Shown: in pieces, positions 26,502-40,100 of the stretch
Layout: each line of letters starts with the position of its first letter
How positions within the stretch are numbered: position 1 is the first letter of the stretch
Source of the DNA: Prunella strophiata
Taxonomy: Eukaryota; Chordata; Aves; Passeriformes; Prunellidae
DNA: 64,000 nt
Assembly (NCBI GenBank): GCA_036583965.1
Contig: JAZBQD010000030.1
Location: 52,763,551-52,827,550 of the forward strand
Direction: 5' to 3'
The notes under the pieces: generated by a model
Seen by the model: the letters and a program-made list of their open reading frames with translations, nothing else
Databases searched by the model: none
Told to the model about the DNA's origin: nothing
Made by a program: the position numbers and the translations under genes

Positions 26502-27784
26502 CTTCTGCACAATCTGACATATCATCATTTTAAAATATATTAGATAGAGAAATAAAGCTGTGTCACTTTGATAAGCAGTGGCCCTTTAATCAGCAGCTGA
26601 AACCTGGGGAGGAAGGGAAGAGATAATGCTCACACACACACTTGTGATCCTCCTAACCATAGTACAAAAAAGCCCTCACTAGCACACATCATAAAGTTAC
26701 AAGAAAACTGATAACAAGAAAAAAAGCCACAGAGGCAAGAGGCCCATGAAAGCAATGATACACTTTAACTGAGGAACATCACATAACAAGGTTACAGAAA
26801 GCAGGATTCAGAGGAGCATTCCTTTCAGTTATATTAACAAGTCACAAGGAACATGTTTTCTGATATTTTGCATCTTAGTGCTATATGAAGACTGGATGGA
26901 AGAATTAAGACTGAAAAAGCTCAAGATTACCATTTTTCCATGCTGGAAATAAGTACTGCAAGTCTAAGAAGCTGCTTTTGAAATTGTATTTAATTTTGTT
27001 TAAAAAAATATCGCTAAATTATATTGGTTTACTGTACTGGTCTTGACTCAATCCCAGCTAGACCTAGTACACTTAGCTTTTGAAATAAAAAAAGAATTAG
27101 ATCAACAAGAATTGAGAAACTGATATTTCTTAACAAAACAGAAAGAGAGATGGAAAGAATTCACTAGGGGTGAATGGCACATTCAGAATTCCCATAAGTT
27201 AATCACATTTTGCATGTGGAAACAGTGTTTTACATCAAACATAGACATAAGGATTAGGCTGAGAAGAAGCTTGTACAGTATTTCTAAAGCAGAGTCGTCT
27301 CTCTTAGCCAGTACTTCAGTAGCCTGGTAAAATAAAGTAAATACAATTTTAGAGTTATACAGCCTGACAGCCAGCAGTGTTACAGGCTTTTACAAGTTTT
27401 GGCTTGATATCATCTGGCTACCGAAACTCCCTACAAAGACTTCCAAAATTCTAGTTCAGATATACTGTCTGCTTATAAACAGAGGTATTTACTAGTTACA
27501 GCATTAACTTCAATTGAAAAAATGCCTGATAAAATGGAAGGAGTGATAAAAGTCAGCTTAATGACACTAACTTCAGTGCCAACTCTAGAGATATTTGGTT
27601 AACTGGTGCAGCTCACTACTCAGAGGCATCGTCTAAAACCTCATCCCACCCAATGGACTGCTTTCACTTGCTTGCCCCTCTAGGGTGGGTGCTGTAGCTC
27701 TGCTGTGGGTTGAAATCTGTAGTACAGTGCTCTCAGTACAAGAGGATTCACACATTAACAAAGCACTATAGGCCTCTTGTACAG

Positions 27785-28290
27785 AGTTTTTTCCTACTAT
27801 CCAGCCTAAACTTCTCCTGGTGCAACCTGAGGACATTTCCTCTTGTCCTACCACCTGTTACCTGTGAGAAGAGATTGACCCCAACCTGGCTCCACCCTCC
27901 TTTCAGGCAGCTGTAGAGAGCAATAATGTCTCCCCTGAGCCTCCTTTTCTCCAGACTAAACACCCCCAGCTCTCTCAGCTGCCCCTCACCAGATTTGTGC
28001 TCCAGACCATTCCCCAGCTCCTTGCCCTTCTCTGAACACGCTCCAGCCCCTCAGAGTCCTTGTAGTGAGCAACCAAGAAGTGGACACAGGGTTGAGGTGT
28101 GCCCTTACCAGTGCCAAGGGGTGAGGAGGGACAATCACTGGGGGACAATCCCTGCCCTGGTCCTGCTTGGCCACATTGCTGATGCAGGCCAGGGTGCCAC
28201 TGGCCTTCTTGGCCACCTGAGCACACTCTGGCTCATGTTCAGTTGCTGTTGACCAGCACCCCCGTGTTCTCTTCCACCAGGCAGCTTTCC
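27785..28290 (-). mobile_element. CR1 LINE fragment
   Basis: In plus orientation the reversed CR1 consensus is clear: cctggtgcaacctgaggac, atttcctcttgtcctaccacc, aatgtctcccctgagcctcc, ttttctccagactaaacacc, ttctctgaacacgctccagc, and ggccttcttggccacctgag. It covers the distal reverse-transcriptase region and stops short of the 3' tail. Open frames across it on both strands are remnants or shadows of the dead element. Confidence 0.92.
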
Positions 28291-28889
28291 TGTTTAATGA
28301 TTTGATTTGTATGAAAATTAGGTTCCCACAAGCACCCAAGTGCTTAGGTCAGTACTCCACCTTCAGCACCCAGTCTTTAGTGCCTTAACTGGGACACAGC
28401 TAAATTCCATATCTGAATTCAAGAATTTGATTTATTCTGGAGACAGAACACACTGCTCATTGATAAACCTTGACAGGAGGTACTATGTAGAATGTTATTC
28501 CTGACACCCTCTACAACAATAATAAAAGTGCTACCTGTCAGACTGTGTAATCAATCTAGGAAAAAAAAAAGTCTCCTTGACAATACAATATTAGATTTCT
28601 CTGCAATGTCACTGAACTAGTCTCAAAGACTAAAGGTTTAAACTTCACACCAATGTGGGTCTATACTACACGTTCATCAAAAGCCTTTCCCCCATCAGTA
28701 GTCAGGAGGCATCAATCCATACAAGTCAGTGCACATAATAGGGTCACACAGTAAGATGTGGTATGTTCACCCACTGCAGGTGCCTTTTTGTTTTGCTGTG
28801 AGGACAAAGATACCAATTTGAAAAGACAGAATGTGTGGCAGGAGGAGAAGTCAGCTAAAATAGTCAAAAGGTTGTCATCAAGACAAAGA

Positions 28890-29285
28890 GAAGTGTTCAA
28901 TAAACATATCTTGGAAATAAATATATCACATTCTGTGGGATCCACATTCTCTGAACCTGAGAGAAGCAGGGAGAGAAGCAGAGAAAGAATGATCAAAACA
29001 ATTCTTATCTCATTTACTACTCCTGTGTTGTGCCAAAGTGGAATGCAATATGGAGATTGTTTACCCAAAGTGATGGGGTTTTGTTTCCCTGGCCTATCAG
29101 GACCAAGTGCATGTCGAGACTGTGGGTCAGCAGACAGTCACGAGCTCTTCTACAGTTGAATTCTTATTCAGTTTCAGTTTAGATGTAGTTTAATATAGTA
29201 TAGAATAATATAGGATAATAAAGTAATTAATTAACCTTCTAATATGATAGAATCCTCCTCATCATTCTTCCCACCTGTCAGACAC
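28890..29285 (+). mobile_element. ERVL-like solo LTR (passerine type)
   Basis: The block contains gattgtttacccaaagtgatg, a tggcctatcaggaccaagtg segment, agtcacgagctc, and then an AT-rich stretch with repeated taatatagtatag-type words leading to an AATAAA at 29,217-29,222. It ends in a gaatcctcctcatcattc-type segment. This order matches songbird ERVL LTRs as I remember them. There is no adjacent internal retroviral sequence, so it is probably a solo LTR. I could not fix the TG/CA ends or a target-site duplication, so the edges are rough. Confidence 0.55.
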
Positions 29286-31634
29286 AGATATCACCGATAA
29301 CATTCAATGGCAAGGACCTCAAGTGTGTACAGACAGAGCCTTTGGATCACCAGATCCCAGTAGCTTGCATTCAAGACCTCTTGAAAACATTTACCTAGAC
29401 CTTTGAAAAAGACTTGCAAATAACTTGGGTCCTAGGAAAGTCTCAGGTTTGGAAGAAAAGTAGAAGTTTGCATTAAATACTGTGTTGTGAAAGGGACAAT
29501 CTAGTCCTGTTAGCAAACAATAATCTGAGGCCAACACTGGATGTTATTTGTAAAAAACTAAAATACAGTTAAGATTGATTGAAAAAACCTTGTCCAATCA
29601 ACTACGTACAAACCTTCTGGTGACGGATATTGCTGAAAAAGGTACTAATAAGTGGACTGGAAAAACAACCTTAAAATCTTACTTGGCCATTAGAGAGCAT
29701 TTCTCTTCAATAGAAAAACAGAACAGATGGATTAAAACTGAATGGACAGTCCTTAAACATTAACAGTAAATACAGAGCTGTTGAGCCATGTGAGTTTCCA
29801 GTAGGAAGGCAAGGTATCAGTTCTCAGCTTCTCATTACAGAACATGTTTTTAACTTTCCTCTCAGAAAAAAATAAAAAAAAAAGGAAGTAGAAAGGAAGT
29901 CTGGAAATGACAAGCAATGACAGTGATAAGAGACTGAGTCATTCCAGTCAACTAAAATGGCATGAATAGCTTAAAAAGTTAGGCATAGCAAAAAGTATTA
30001 ATGCATAAAGGTAAAGCTGCTCTTTCTTAATCTAAAAATAATTAACTCCATCCTGTGAAGAGTTGATTCTGACAAGGACAGAATAATAAAAGTGGACAGT
30101 CAAACACAAGCTTGCCAAAAGGCTTTATCAGTTATATCAACAGGTCTACCTCCCTTAGCAACATGGAAGGGGAGGATGTTTTTCCTGCCTCTGGCTGCAA
30201 ATACCTACCATCTCTACTGGAATAACTTCACAAGCTTTGTCTCCAATTTTCTGACTTGAAATTGCTGCTAACTGTTCCAAGTGTGAGCAACAACTTCTTG
30301 AACATATTGTTCCATGTTGAAAATACTGGAAGCAAAGTATGTGCATACCGTAATTTCAGCCTTAATCCTCATAAAGCTGCCCCAGATGATGTAACTGTCC
30401 TCCAACTCCATCTAGTTTCTGAATATACTCAGGACTTAATGAGGGCTCAAGAAAAACAACTTGCATTTGGACAATGGGTAAGGTTCAGCCTGCAGAACCC
30501 CTACAAACAATTCACTAGCCTATCATCAGATATCCTGCACTATTGAAAACTTTGATGCAGAAGCCTTTAGAAGGGGTAAAATAGTATGTGGGATGAACCA
30601 GAGGATTTATTTAAGGCCTACTCACTGCACCATTCTTGTGGACATTAAAAGGGACCAGACAAGGAAGAGGACACATTAGATGAATAGAGAGATAATTCTC
30701 AGTTGCTAAGCACAGAAGCAGCTGAGAAGTAATTTGCTACTGGTGGAGCATTAAATGCATGCTTATTTACAAATCTACACTGTTTCATGCACAGCAACAA
30801 CTGCTGCATGAACAACTATTTCATTTTTTGTCTTGCTACTGCATATACTGAACTAGTAGCAGACATTCAAAGTCAATTCAGGACTGCAAACTCTGATTTC
30901 AGTCTACACTGAATCTGCCCTGAGTCTGTTCTACAATGCAAGGAAAGTACAGGGTCTCCTTGAGATTACAATTAAATTGTGTAGGTTAATGCTTTTAACA
31001 AGACTTACATTTTAAGTGGGCTATTGCCCACTAGCCCCCAGCCTGAACTGCTATTTGAAAATACCTTGAAAGAGTTTTCTGAAGCCTATCAAAGCTGAAA
31101 CAAAAGTAAGGGTATCTAAGTTTACTGGATGTGATTTGTTTAGACTCCAGGACTTATGCCTGAGGAACCTTTAAGGAATGAATTACACTAACAAGGCAAA
31201 AGGCTAAATGATGTTAAAGCTCACAAACTGTGTTCCACTCCATAGTTAAGTAAGCAAGTTGAGTTTGCCTTCCTGAACTGTAACAACAATTTAACTCAAT
31301 CCTTAAATGCCTTCAGACTTAGGTCCCTTTATTGTTTCTGTGGCATTACCCTCAAGTTGTAAAGCACAATACAACACTGCTTTTTACTCTCAGCTACTCA
31401 CTAAGGGTTAAGGAGTGTTGTAAGGCTGAGATCATTGGGCAGTGCATTCAGTGCATTTCCTCTGCACATGCAAAGGATCAGCATTTCTCCAAGAGATTAG
31501 CAGCTGACCTTAAGGGTAGTCTCTGAAAAACACATCAGCATTGTATCAGCTGGATCACCAAGGTAAAACAACATGAGTCAGCAGCACGTGTCCTGTAGCA
31601 ATGAAGGCATACGAGGCTGTATTAGCAGAGAAGT

Positions 31635-32027
31635 ACAGCCAGCGGGCTGAGGGAGGTGATTATTCCCTGCTATTCAGTGCTAATAAGCTGGAATCTGGAA
31701 TACCACATTAAGTTTTGTCTTCTCAGCCTCCTCCTCCTACTGCCAGTATAAGAGAGATGCCACAAAGACTGTTCCTGGGCTTAGGCCCATGAAAGACAAG
31801 GAGAAGCTAAGAGCACTAGAGTAGCCAGGGGTCACCTGCTAGCTGGATACCACTGAAGGATGCTGGTTGAGAGCCTGAAATCAAACTCTTCCTGGAGGCA
31901 TGTTGCAAATGCACAAGTGTTTGGACAATGCTCTGAGACATGAGGCGTGACTCCTGGGGTGTCCTAGGCAATGGACTCTATGATCATGACAGGTCCATTC
32001 CAGCTCAGCATATTCTATGATTTTGTG
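31635..32027 (+). mobile_element. CR1 LINE, degenerate 3' end
   Basis: The block starts with gctgagggaggtgattattcc then ctgctattcagtgc. It ends with gtgactcctggggtgtcc, then ggcaatggactctatgatc, then tattctatgattttgtg, which is the 3' tail of an older CR1 subfamily ending in degenerate ATTCTATG repeats. The middle is diverged and rearranged. Confidence 0.65.
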
Positions 32028-32156
32028 ATGGGCATGCACTGCACCTTTGGAAATTCTGTCTGTCCATAAAATAAAAAAAGGTATCTTGACAATGAAAGGG
32101 GTGTAGCACTGGCATACCTTGTCTTGAGAGGCTGCAAAATTCTTAATCCTTTAGAT

Positions 32157-32451
32157 CAGTAGTCTCCAAAGAGGGGTAAACACACCCCAGCACAAGTCAA
32201 ACTCTTGCTGTGTGAGAAGAAAATATTTTTTGTCACTGAAAAAAACCCCCTTTTAAATACTGGCTTTCATCCTCTATCTTATTTTTTTTTTTTTTTAATA
32301 TGCTTCATAGTATATGTATATATCAATAGAGAAGCATATGCATATAATTTAAAATAATATGCATATAATATAAAATATTACTTATATTGGAGGTGCATTA
32401 ATACATTCTTTACTTATGGGGTGCATGACCAAAAAATTTGGAGCACCAGTG
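32157..32451. mobile_element. hAT-like MITE with 8-bp target duplication
   Basis: The left end CAGTAGTCTCCAAAG and the reverse complement of the right end, CACTGGTGCTCCAAAT, form imperfect terminal inverted repeats with the CA-start and CTCCAAA core of hAT elements. The flanks CTTTAGAT (32,149-32,156) and CTGTAGAA (32,452-32,459) agree at 6 of 8 bases, and both resemble the TCTAGA-like duplication made by hAT elements. The 295-bp interior is very AT-rich and has no transposase. It is an old non-autonomous copy next to a CR1 remnant. Confidence 0.6.
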
Positions 32452-35400
32452 CTGTAGAAAATCAAAACCTGACCATGTAAGGTCCAAATAAAGGGCAGAA
32501 GAGGGCAATCTCCAAAGACCCTGTCAAGCAGAATTCTCCTATGAATTCCAGAATATTAGTCAAACAAAATGCAACACATAATGCCACAGCTGAATGATTC
32601 ACAGTAGATCAGAACACAGAGAGAGCACCATAGCTTGCCTCCAAGCTCTTAAAAGCTATCAGATCCTCAATTCAAATTTTAAAGCAGCAATGACAATGCT
32701 AATCAAAACTCAAATTTGGACACCTAAAGCTCAAACTTTGGAAGACATACACATAACTCTGTCCATAACAGAACTGCCTTATAATCTGGCCTTTCTCCTA
32801 AAAGAGGCAGGCTGTATTAGAGTAAAGTTACAAATTAAAAAGTTACACTTTCACATGAACATCCTACACAAACAAGCTTTCCGGTTCAGCTCGGATATAG
32901 GCACTGCCATGATAAATGTAGTTATAGCTAGTTACAGTGCTGTGTACAACAAAAACTTATGGACCGCTCCTCTTCTAGAGATTCACTGCTTCTGGTTATT
33001 GAGTTTGATACAAAATATAAGTTTTTATGATTTAGAGGGTACTGTTTCTCTACCTACCTATGTATCATCACAGTGCTCACAGCAACTTAATACTCTTTCA
33101 CATCCTAATTTTGTGAACAACAAGCACAAACTTTTATTATTCCAGAGAGCTCTTCAGAAGAGCTGTGAATTCTACACAACACAAGGACAGAAGTTTAAGC
33201 AGGGACAAGACAAAAGCACCTAACACAAAAGGGTGCAGTGTAAGAAACTGGCTTAATGAAATCAATACTAAATGTTTCCAAACTGCATGTTGCTCTTACA
33301 AAAGAAGTAACAAACCCAGGGCTTTTCCACAATTTCTTTGCCAGTACTGCAGTTTCATGCATGCTTCAAGCAGGATCATATTACAGCTGCCAATTCCAGG
33401 CTGCTGTAAGGTGTGTTTTCCCAGTGGGTTCAGCACAGCAGAGCAGGTGTGCATTCCTTCTTCACCTGGGTCTTCACGCAGCTATGCTCCCCCAGGAACC
33501 ACAGCCAAGGCCCATCCTCCAGTCCAGACAACTTCCAGTAAGAAATAAAAGCTTCTCTGAATAGGAGACAACACTTAGGTTCTGCCAAAGACCAAGGAAT
33601 GAATTTACAGAACCTAAAAAACCATAAAACCATCACCCAATCCTAATGCATTAAATGCTTTGATTCTGCCTTCTCCAACACAGAGACAGCACATGCACTT
33701 GAAAAACAAACATCTTTCAAATGGCTGAAGCAAAAAAGCAAATTCCTTCCAATCCATCAAATCTGCCATCCAGTTCAGAACTTATGAGACAAAAGTGGAC
33801 AAATAGAAGTGCCCAAGATGTACAAATGTGCTAAAATGAGGAAAATTCTAGAATATTCCAATGCAGCCCTAGGGTGAAGAGGAAAGAACAAAGAAGATAC
33901 AACAGATGTTAGTAATATTACTTAATGCACTACTGGAAAAAGCTCAGATAGAGTGATGCAGCTGGTGTAGAAACGTATTAGAATATAATTACCCAGAGAT
34001 CCATAAGGTTGTAGCTGAGCTATTAAAGTTATGAAGCATGCTGAAGAGTTTTGTGTTTGTTTTTAAGAATCAGAACAGAGCAGAAGGATTTTAATTTCTC
34101 TCCCTCCCTGTACATTTACCACATTTTCCAGTCAAAGAGTTTCAGATGTGGCAATTACAGTACACCAACTTTTCAAGTTCTAAATGAAATATTTCAATTA
34201 ATATGCAATTTATTTAAAATATACACTTTCTTCATGATAAAATAGTTTTCCTGTTTCAGAAATGTTTTCCTGGGACACTTGATAAAATACTTTCCAATGG
34301 AACAGAGAGGGGTCCATTTTTTGTTAGAAGAAGGGTGTTGTGGGGAACATTTCTCTTTCACTAATTTGTCAACCTCCTTTTAAGTCCAGTGAAAGTGAAA
34401 TGGCTATTCCCTTCAGTGCTGGTCATAACACTAGAATCACAGATAGGCAATACAGGAAAATGATAATTTTTTTCATTAAGTAAATCAACAAAGTCAAAGT
34501 CTGACAGTCACTTAAGAGTGAAGATACACTGAAGGTTTTATAAAGCACTGGAAGTTCCTATCAAAAAAAAAAAAAAATCTACAACATTTATGAGCAATAT
34601 GGAAATACTTCAAGTGTTGTCACAGACACTCACTCAACATAATTCTCAAAGTCTGAGAAACACGATCCACAACTCTGCTCATACTATGTTACCACCAGAA
34701 GATGAACACTAAAAGGTGTAAAATTAATGCAGTGCTCTTGTGAAGGAAACACTGACTGCTGAGCAAATGCAAGTGCATGTCAACAGCCAAACAGTTACTG
34801 GATCTGACTCACGTCCAATAGTCACCACCTGATCTACTCAGAGCAAGAATGGCCAAGCCCCACAACAGCAAACCTTAGCATTGTAGCTGTTTAGTGTGCT
34901 ATAGTAAATTAATACTTATGTCAGGTTACCTTCATACTCCAGACTATAAACTGCAATGATTTAGGAGCAGTTCCAAATGCAGTTCATGCATTCATGCCAT
35001 GGGTACTATAACCTATATAAGAATGCATAGTAGATAATTGGAAATACCCCAGCTGTTCAAGTTTAATGCATTTGTATTCATAAGCCAGCAGTTTTTGAAT
35101 CTGAGCCAAAGAGGCTAAGTTTTTAATAGTAGCTGATGTAGGAAACTAAACTTTTGAAGGTGAAGACTACATAGAGGAAAAACTAGACAGTTATAAACCA
35201 GTCATCCATAAAGGCACAATATGTTCATGGACACTTACTAGCTCAGCTTGCCCAGCACAAGTGCTGAACGCTTGACTGTACACAGCAAGACCAGAGCAAC
35301 TGAAACTATTTCAAAACACCACATTCTGCTTTTAAATGTTGTTATTATTATGTTATTTAAACAACATCCACAATCCTTATCTGGATGAAGTACATGTCAC

Positions 35401-36291
35401 TTGAAGCTGTTGCCTATGAAGAATTCAGTACTTCCCACTTATTTGCCCATCCCTCTTATACCTTCAAAGAAGTCTAAGCTTTTAGTAAGGGGTAAGTGCA
35501 AACCTAACACAGATTGGAATGATCTGCTAATTTTATTTGGAACTACTCTGATAGTGTGCATTTTACAATCAAACAGCAAACTGTCAGCAGCCAGGTGCAA
35601 ACCCATACCTAGTCTTTAGCAGGCACATAAATCCAATGCACTGACACACACAGGGTGCAATACTGTGACCTCCCTTCTCTTGGAGAACATCTTCCATTTA
35701 GATACTCATGGGAATCATCCCCAAAAAGAAATGAGGAGAATGAACTGCATACTATACTTTTTGCACCACTTGTAAAAAATCTGCAATGCAACTCCACTTT
35801 ATTTATGCTACACTGATCTAAACTATGTTTTGTTTTACACTCTTGTAAATCTCAAGAATTTCCTTAAACCCTCCTAGGTTTACTTTTATACCAGCAAAAT
35901 TAGATTCTTCTAAGCTTCTGCCAGGACTGGATTTCCTTCAGTTTGTTTTCTGAAAATCACATGGCTTCAAAACCAACTTGGCCTTTCCCACTTAACTGTT
36001 ACTTTTGCCTTCATTTCTGTTTAATAACATGCTTAGTTTTTGAGAAAACAAGCAAATTCAATGCCAAGAATCAAGCTACTTCCTCATTTGTCATTGACTC
36101 CCTTTTCTCAGAGGCTGTGAGTAGCAACAAGAAATTTCCAAAATAATTTTTCATATGATACCTTTAAGGCAAACTAAAAACATGGATATATTTTTATTAA
36201 TAAAACAATAAGACCTGCAACTGGTCAGTGAGATAAATTTATTGCAGAGACAGCTGCTGGTTTTGGAGCTACAAAGAGTGCATGACTCAAG

Positions 36292-36349
36292 CAGAATGAG
36301 CAGCTTTTAAAGCACTCTTATGAAACAGGCTTTTTTCCTGCTCATTCTG
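36292..36349. repeat. 12-bp inverted repeat with 34-base loop
   Basis: CAGAATGAGCAG (36,292-36,303) pairs perfectly with CTGCTCATTCTG (36,338-36,349). It lies in intron 1. The size is in the range of a small hairpin, but nothing more supports an RNA gene. Confidence 0.8.
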
Positions 36350-37105
36350 AAAAATGAAAACTGTGCTATCCAAATGTAAGGTGACGTAGGATCAATGAGG
36401 TTACAAGTCTAAGAGACTTTAAAATTTCTCTCCACTGACTATTTTGGAAAAGCTGTAGATCTCTGCTTCCATAAGGAACAGGACAACAACTGGGACATGA
36501 TAAATCAAGGCAGACATATGAAAACTACTTCCCAAGAGTAAAAATTCACCAAAAAGGCCTTTTGAGGCCTAACAATCACATTTGAAGGGTGTTCTATTAT
36601 CAAGAATTTAAACTCCTCTAAGTCAGTTCTGCTAAATCATTCTAGCAGATCCCACTTGCACCACTGCAAGCAACTGGTCAACAAAGTGAGTTAAACTGTA
36701 GGACAGATGCAGTTTAAAATTATTCATATAAGAATTGGTCAGTTTTAACACAGAAGCTTCCTGATTGACTTTACACAAAAAATGTGCAAATACACAAGTG
36801 AATGTGAAATGTAAGAATAAACAGAGAGGAAGTGCTGGTACCTCATAAGAAAAAAAAAAAAAAAATAAAACAGAACAATCAATCAGGATCTCAAATGAAT
36901 GCAACTCCTGAAGTTTGAATGTGCTACTCATTCAAGAGTTCTCCAACAGAGAAGTCTCTGCAACTACTGAATGGGAAGACCAGCAAAACAAGAGCAAGTT
37001 TCTCAGGCGATATTAGCAGTCCCTTCTCCCAAGTTCCACATCATCCTCCTAGAAAAGTTTTGGTTAATCCAAACACCATGGGACCAACTAGTTTGATTGC
37101 CCAAT

Positions 37106-37147
37106 CAAGTCAAGAGGACAAAGCTGCAAGTCAAGAGGACAAAGCTG
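37106..37147. repeat. Exact 21-bp tandem duplication
   Basis: Two identical copies of a 21-base unit starting CAAGTCAAGAGGAC lie head to tail in intron 1. Confidence 0.95.
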
Positions 37148-40100
37148 CTCTTAGCTTCCTCTTTTACATATGAAGTTGCAACACTTAATAGCTGTCAATT
37201 TGTTACCAACAATACAGTCACAAAGTCAGAAACTGATTTGTTTTGAGCTGTATTGCCATGATGTACAAAGTTAAATGCACTGGGGTACTTTTAAGATCTA
37301 TTCACTTTATTTATGGTAACTTATCCTCACCATTGAAATGCTTCGCTGAGTGGACTGTACAGATAAACTAATATTCTTAAATGGGGGCAGTCAAGTTATT
37401 AGCAAGGCTGAACAAATTAAAACAAAATACATTTCAGCTGCATCTATGGTTAATCATTGCCAAAAGTCACTGCTCACTTCCACAGCTTCTTTTAGTACCT
37501 AACTTCTTAGTACTTAATTTCAGTATCTTCAATCCACTTTCATACTAGACTAAGTGGGTAAATACTTGTCTTACAGCTGTCATCCTCCCAATTTACATTT
37601 TTAATAGACTCTACAGGATTTGCAGATGACATGGTAACTCTTGTGTTTTATGACATTTATTCCTACTGTAGAAAGTCCCCTAACAGTCTATCAATATGTA
37701 TTTTGAAATATTACTGCACAGTTATAGTCACAGCTCTCTCTCATTGCCAAGACATTGCCAGTCACCTAAGTTTGTGCTGAACCTCCTTATCCATTCAATT
37801 TCTGCCTACAGATTAGTTTCCAGCTACCTGCACACTTTCTGCAGACCACTACTACTTGATTTGCTATCCCTACCTAAAATGTGTTCTGCCACAGAGTAAA
37901 ATTACTCAACTTGCTATTCTGTTGTCTCCATTTCCTTCTGTGCAGTTATCCAGTAGACACAGTTCTTCCAGTTAAAAGGACAACAAACTACAAAAAACCA
38001 AAACCTTGCAGTTTAAAGAATGGAACTGAGAGAAAGGATTCATTTTATAATCAAAGGAGTAAGACCTGGTATGGAGTATGCTGCATTAGTGAGGGGAAAT
38101 GAAGCAACAGCTGGGCAGCAGCCCATGCCCATGTTTGTAAGATCCTGTATACCACAGACATTGGGTCTATACACTGGGGAAACTCAACCCCATTTACAAG
38201 GGAGTATTTACACTGGTGAACTACAGCATTTTTTAACTTTTTACTGCTGGTAACAGTAAAGCTCAAGGTTTGCTAAGTTCATTTTCACTTCAAGTTACTC
38301 AAAATCAAAAGCAAATAAGAACTGAGCTTCAAAGATTTAAATTCAACCAAGGTACAAAAAACCCAAAGCAGATTCAAAAAGAACTGTTATGCAGAAGCTA
38401 AAGCTAACATTCATGCCCTGCATATTCCTTTTCACTTCCAGTTACAGAATAAAGTTACTACCTATCCATACCTATCACAGTATAAATCTTTTTGGAACTT
38501 GTTGAAGACATTTATTACATCTTAGAAAGTGCTGTGTTCCTCTTATTAATGGCTAATAAAAATTACCTCTACTGGTCAAACTGGGATTAACTTGCAGATA
38601 ATTTAATTTTTGACAACTTTGTTATGCACCAAGTCATTCAATATACAGTAAGGTATAATATTTTCTACTCTCTATAAATGCAGAATTTTGCAGTGTATCT
38701 TCTCATGTGTCCTAAATGCTTTGGAACAACTCTGGCAGCAAAATTGGGGGAAGGTACACCATAGGCATATTGAGTGCTCCTGATTAACTTCTGTGGACTG
38801 GTGTTGGGGTGGTGCTTGATGCTCAAAGTACTAAACCAAAAGAGAGGATGCCAATGTTAGCCTAAGTGATGTTTTGACTGCAGAACAGCATGGGATAGAA
38901 GAACCACATATCCTGAAAAAGTAAAAACTTAAAGGGAGACAAAAATATAAATTCTGTTAAGAACACTGGTAGATATATTGGTAGGTCTGATGAGACTGAG
39001 GCCAACAAATGTGCTTGCCTAGACATAAACAGTGAAAGCTTACTGAGAGCCATGAACAAAGAGGGCTAAGCAGGTCCAGTCTAACTCAGTTTGAAATGTG
39101 CTATGAAGACATCACAAATGAGCATGGTGCTGAAGTTTTAATAAAGTATTTAGAAAATAAAATTATATTTCATTCTTGAGCTATGGCAATTCTGAATACA
39201 AAAGCTTTCTAAAGCAATACATCCAAGAAGAGTAATAACACAGTGCTCTACACAACTGTGCCATCAAAGTGAAGACCAACAGTTTCTGCAGCATGTGTTG
39301 TAACCAAAACAGATTATCAATACCACCAAGAAATGGTGCATAACCTAACAAGTGAGTACATCAAGAATCCACCATTAAAGGAACAGCTAAAAATTCTATA
39401 TCATTACTGACAAAAGAGCATAGCAAGTGCTATTTTAATTTACATTTCATGAAAGTCTTATAGGACAGGTTAGCAAAAAGTCTGCAGATTTTCAGTAGTT
39501 ACAGGCTCAAGAGTGTGTCAGAAGGCTGGAATAGGACCAGATTCCTGGGGAGGCAAACTAAATGACTTTGAAAATATTTGTTCCATCTGAAACCAAAAGT
39601 AAATTAATTCTAACAATTAAAGATGACAACCTACAAGAAACATGTAATAGTATTAAGTGTTACAGACATTTCCTAAACATCCTGCTACCTCATCAGCCCT
39701 ACAAAATACAGACCTGAGGATGACAGTCCAAAATACTACTGGACATAAACACAACCATTAAACTTCATGAATAGAGAAGATTAAGAAAAAGGCTGATCGT
39801 GTTTTTCTATTGACATCAAGTGAACATCAGCATTAAGGAAGCTCAAGGTTTACTGTATATGGCAAAGAACAAGTGAAAAACCAGTCATTTCTGTAGCTCA
39901 GGAAACATTGGCCCCATGAGCAAAATAAACATTGTTCATGTTTGCTGAACAGAAAAAGCAGTGTACTCATTCCAAACTATCATCGCTTTCCTGAGATACA
40001 GACAATATCTTTTAGTTAAACTAAAAAGTTGACAGTTCAAGTCAAATCCATTTTTACTGAGATCTGTTCCTACAGGAAAAACATCAGCTCTCAATTCAAC

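Noticed and set aside
27926..28339. Frames of 83-117 codons on both strands
   Set aside because: They lie within a dead CR1 fragment; the frames are broken remnants or shadows.
28758..29159. Overlapping 133- and 118-codon frames
   Set aside because: They overlap the ERVL-like LTR region and do not look like any protein.
32594..33223. Open frame of 209 codons in intron 1
   Set aside because: It is the longest frame outside the GC-rich part, but the peptide has no domain, codon use or repeat I recognise, and it is on the strand opposite FNDC3A. In 64 kb of mixed sequence one such frame is not surprising. A protein search or an RNA-seq track would settle it.
36292..36349. microRNA gene
   Set aside because: A 12-base stem with a 34-base loop is too weak to call a pre-miRNA without small-RNA data.
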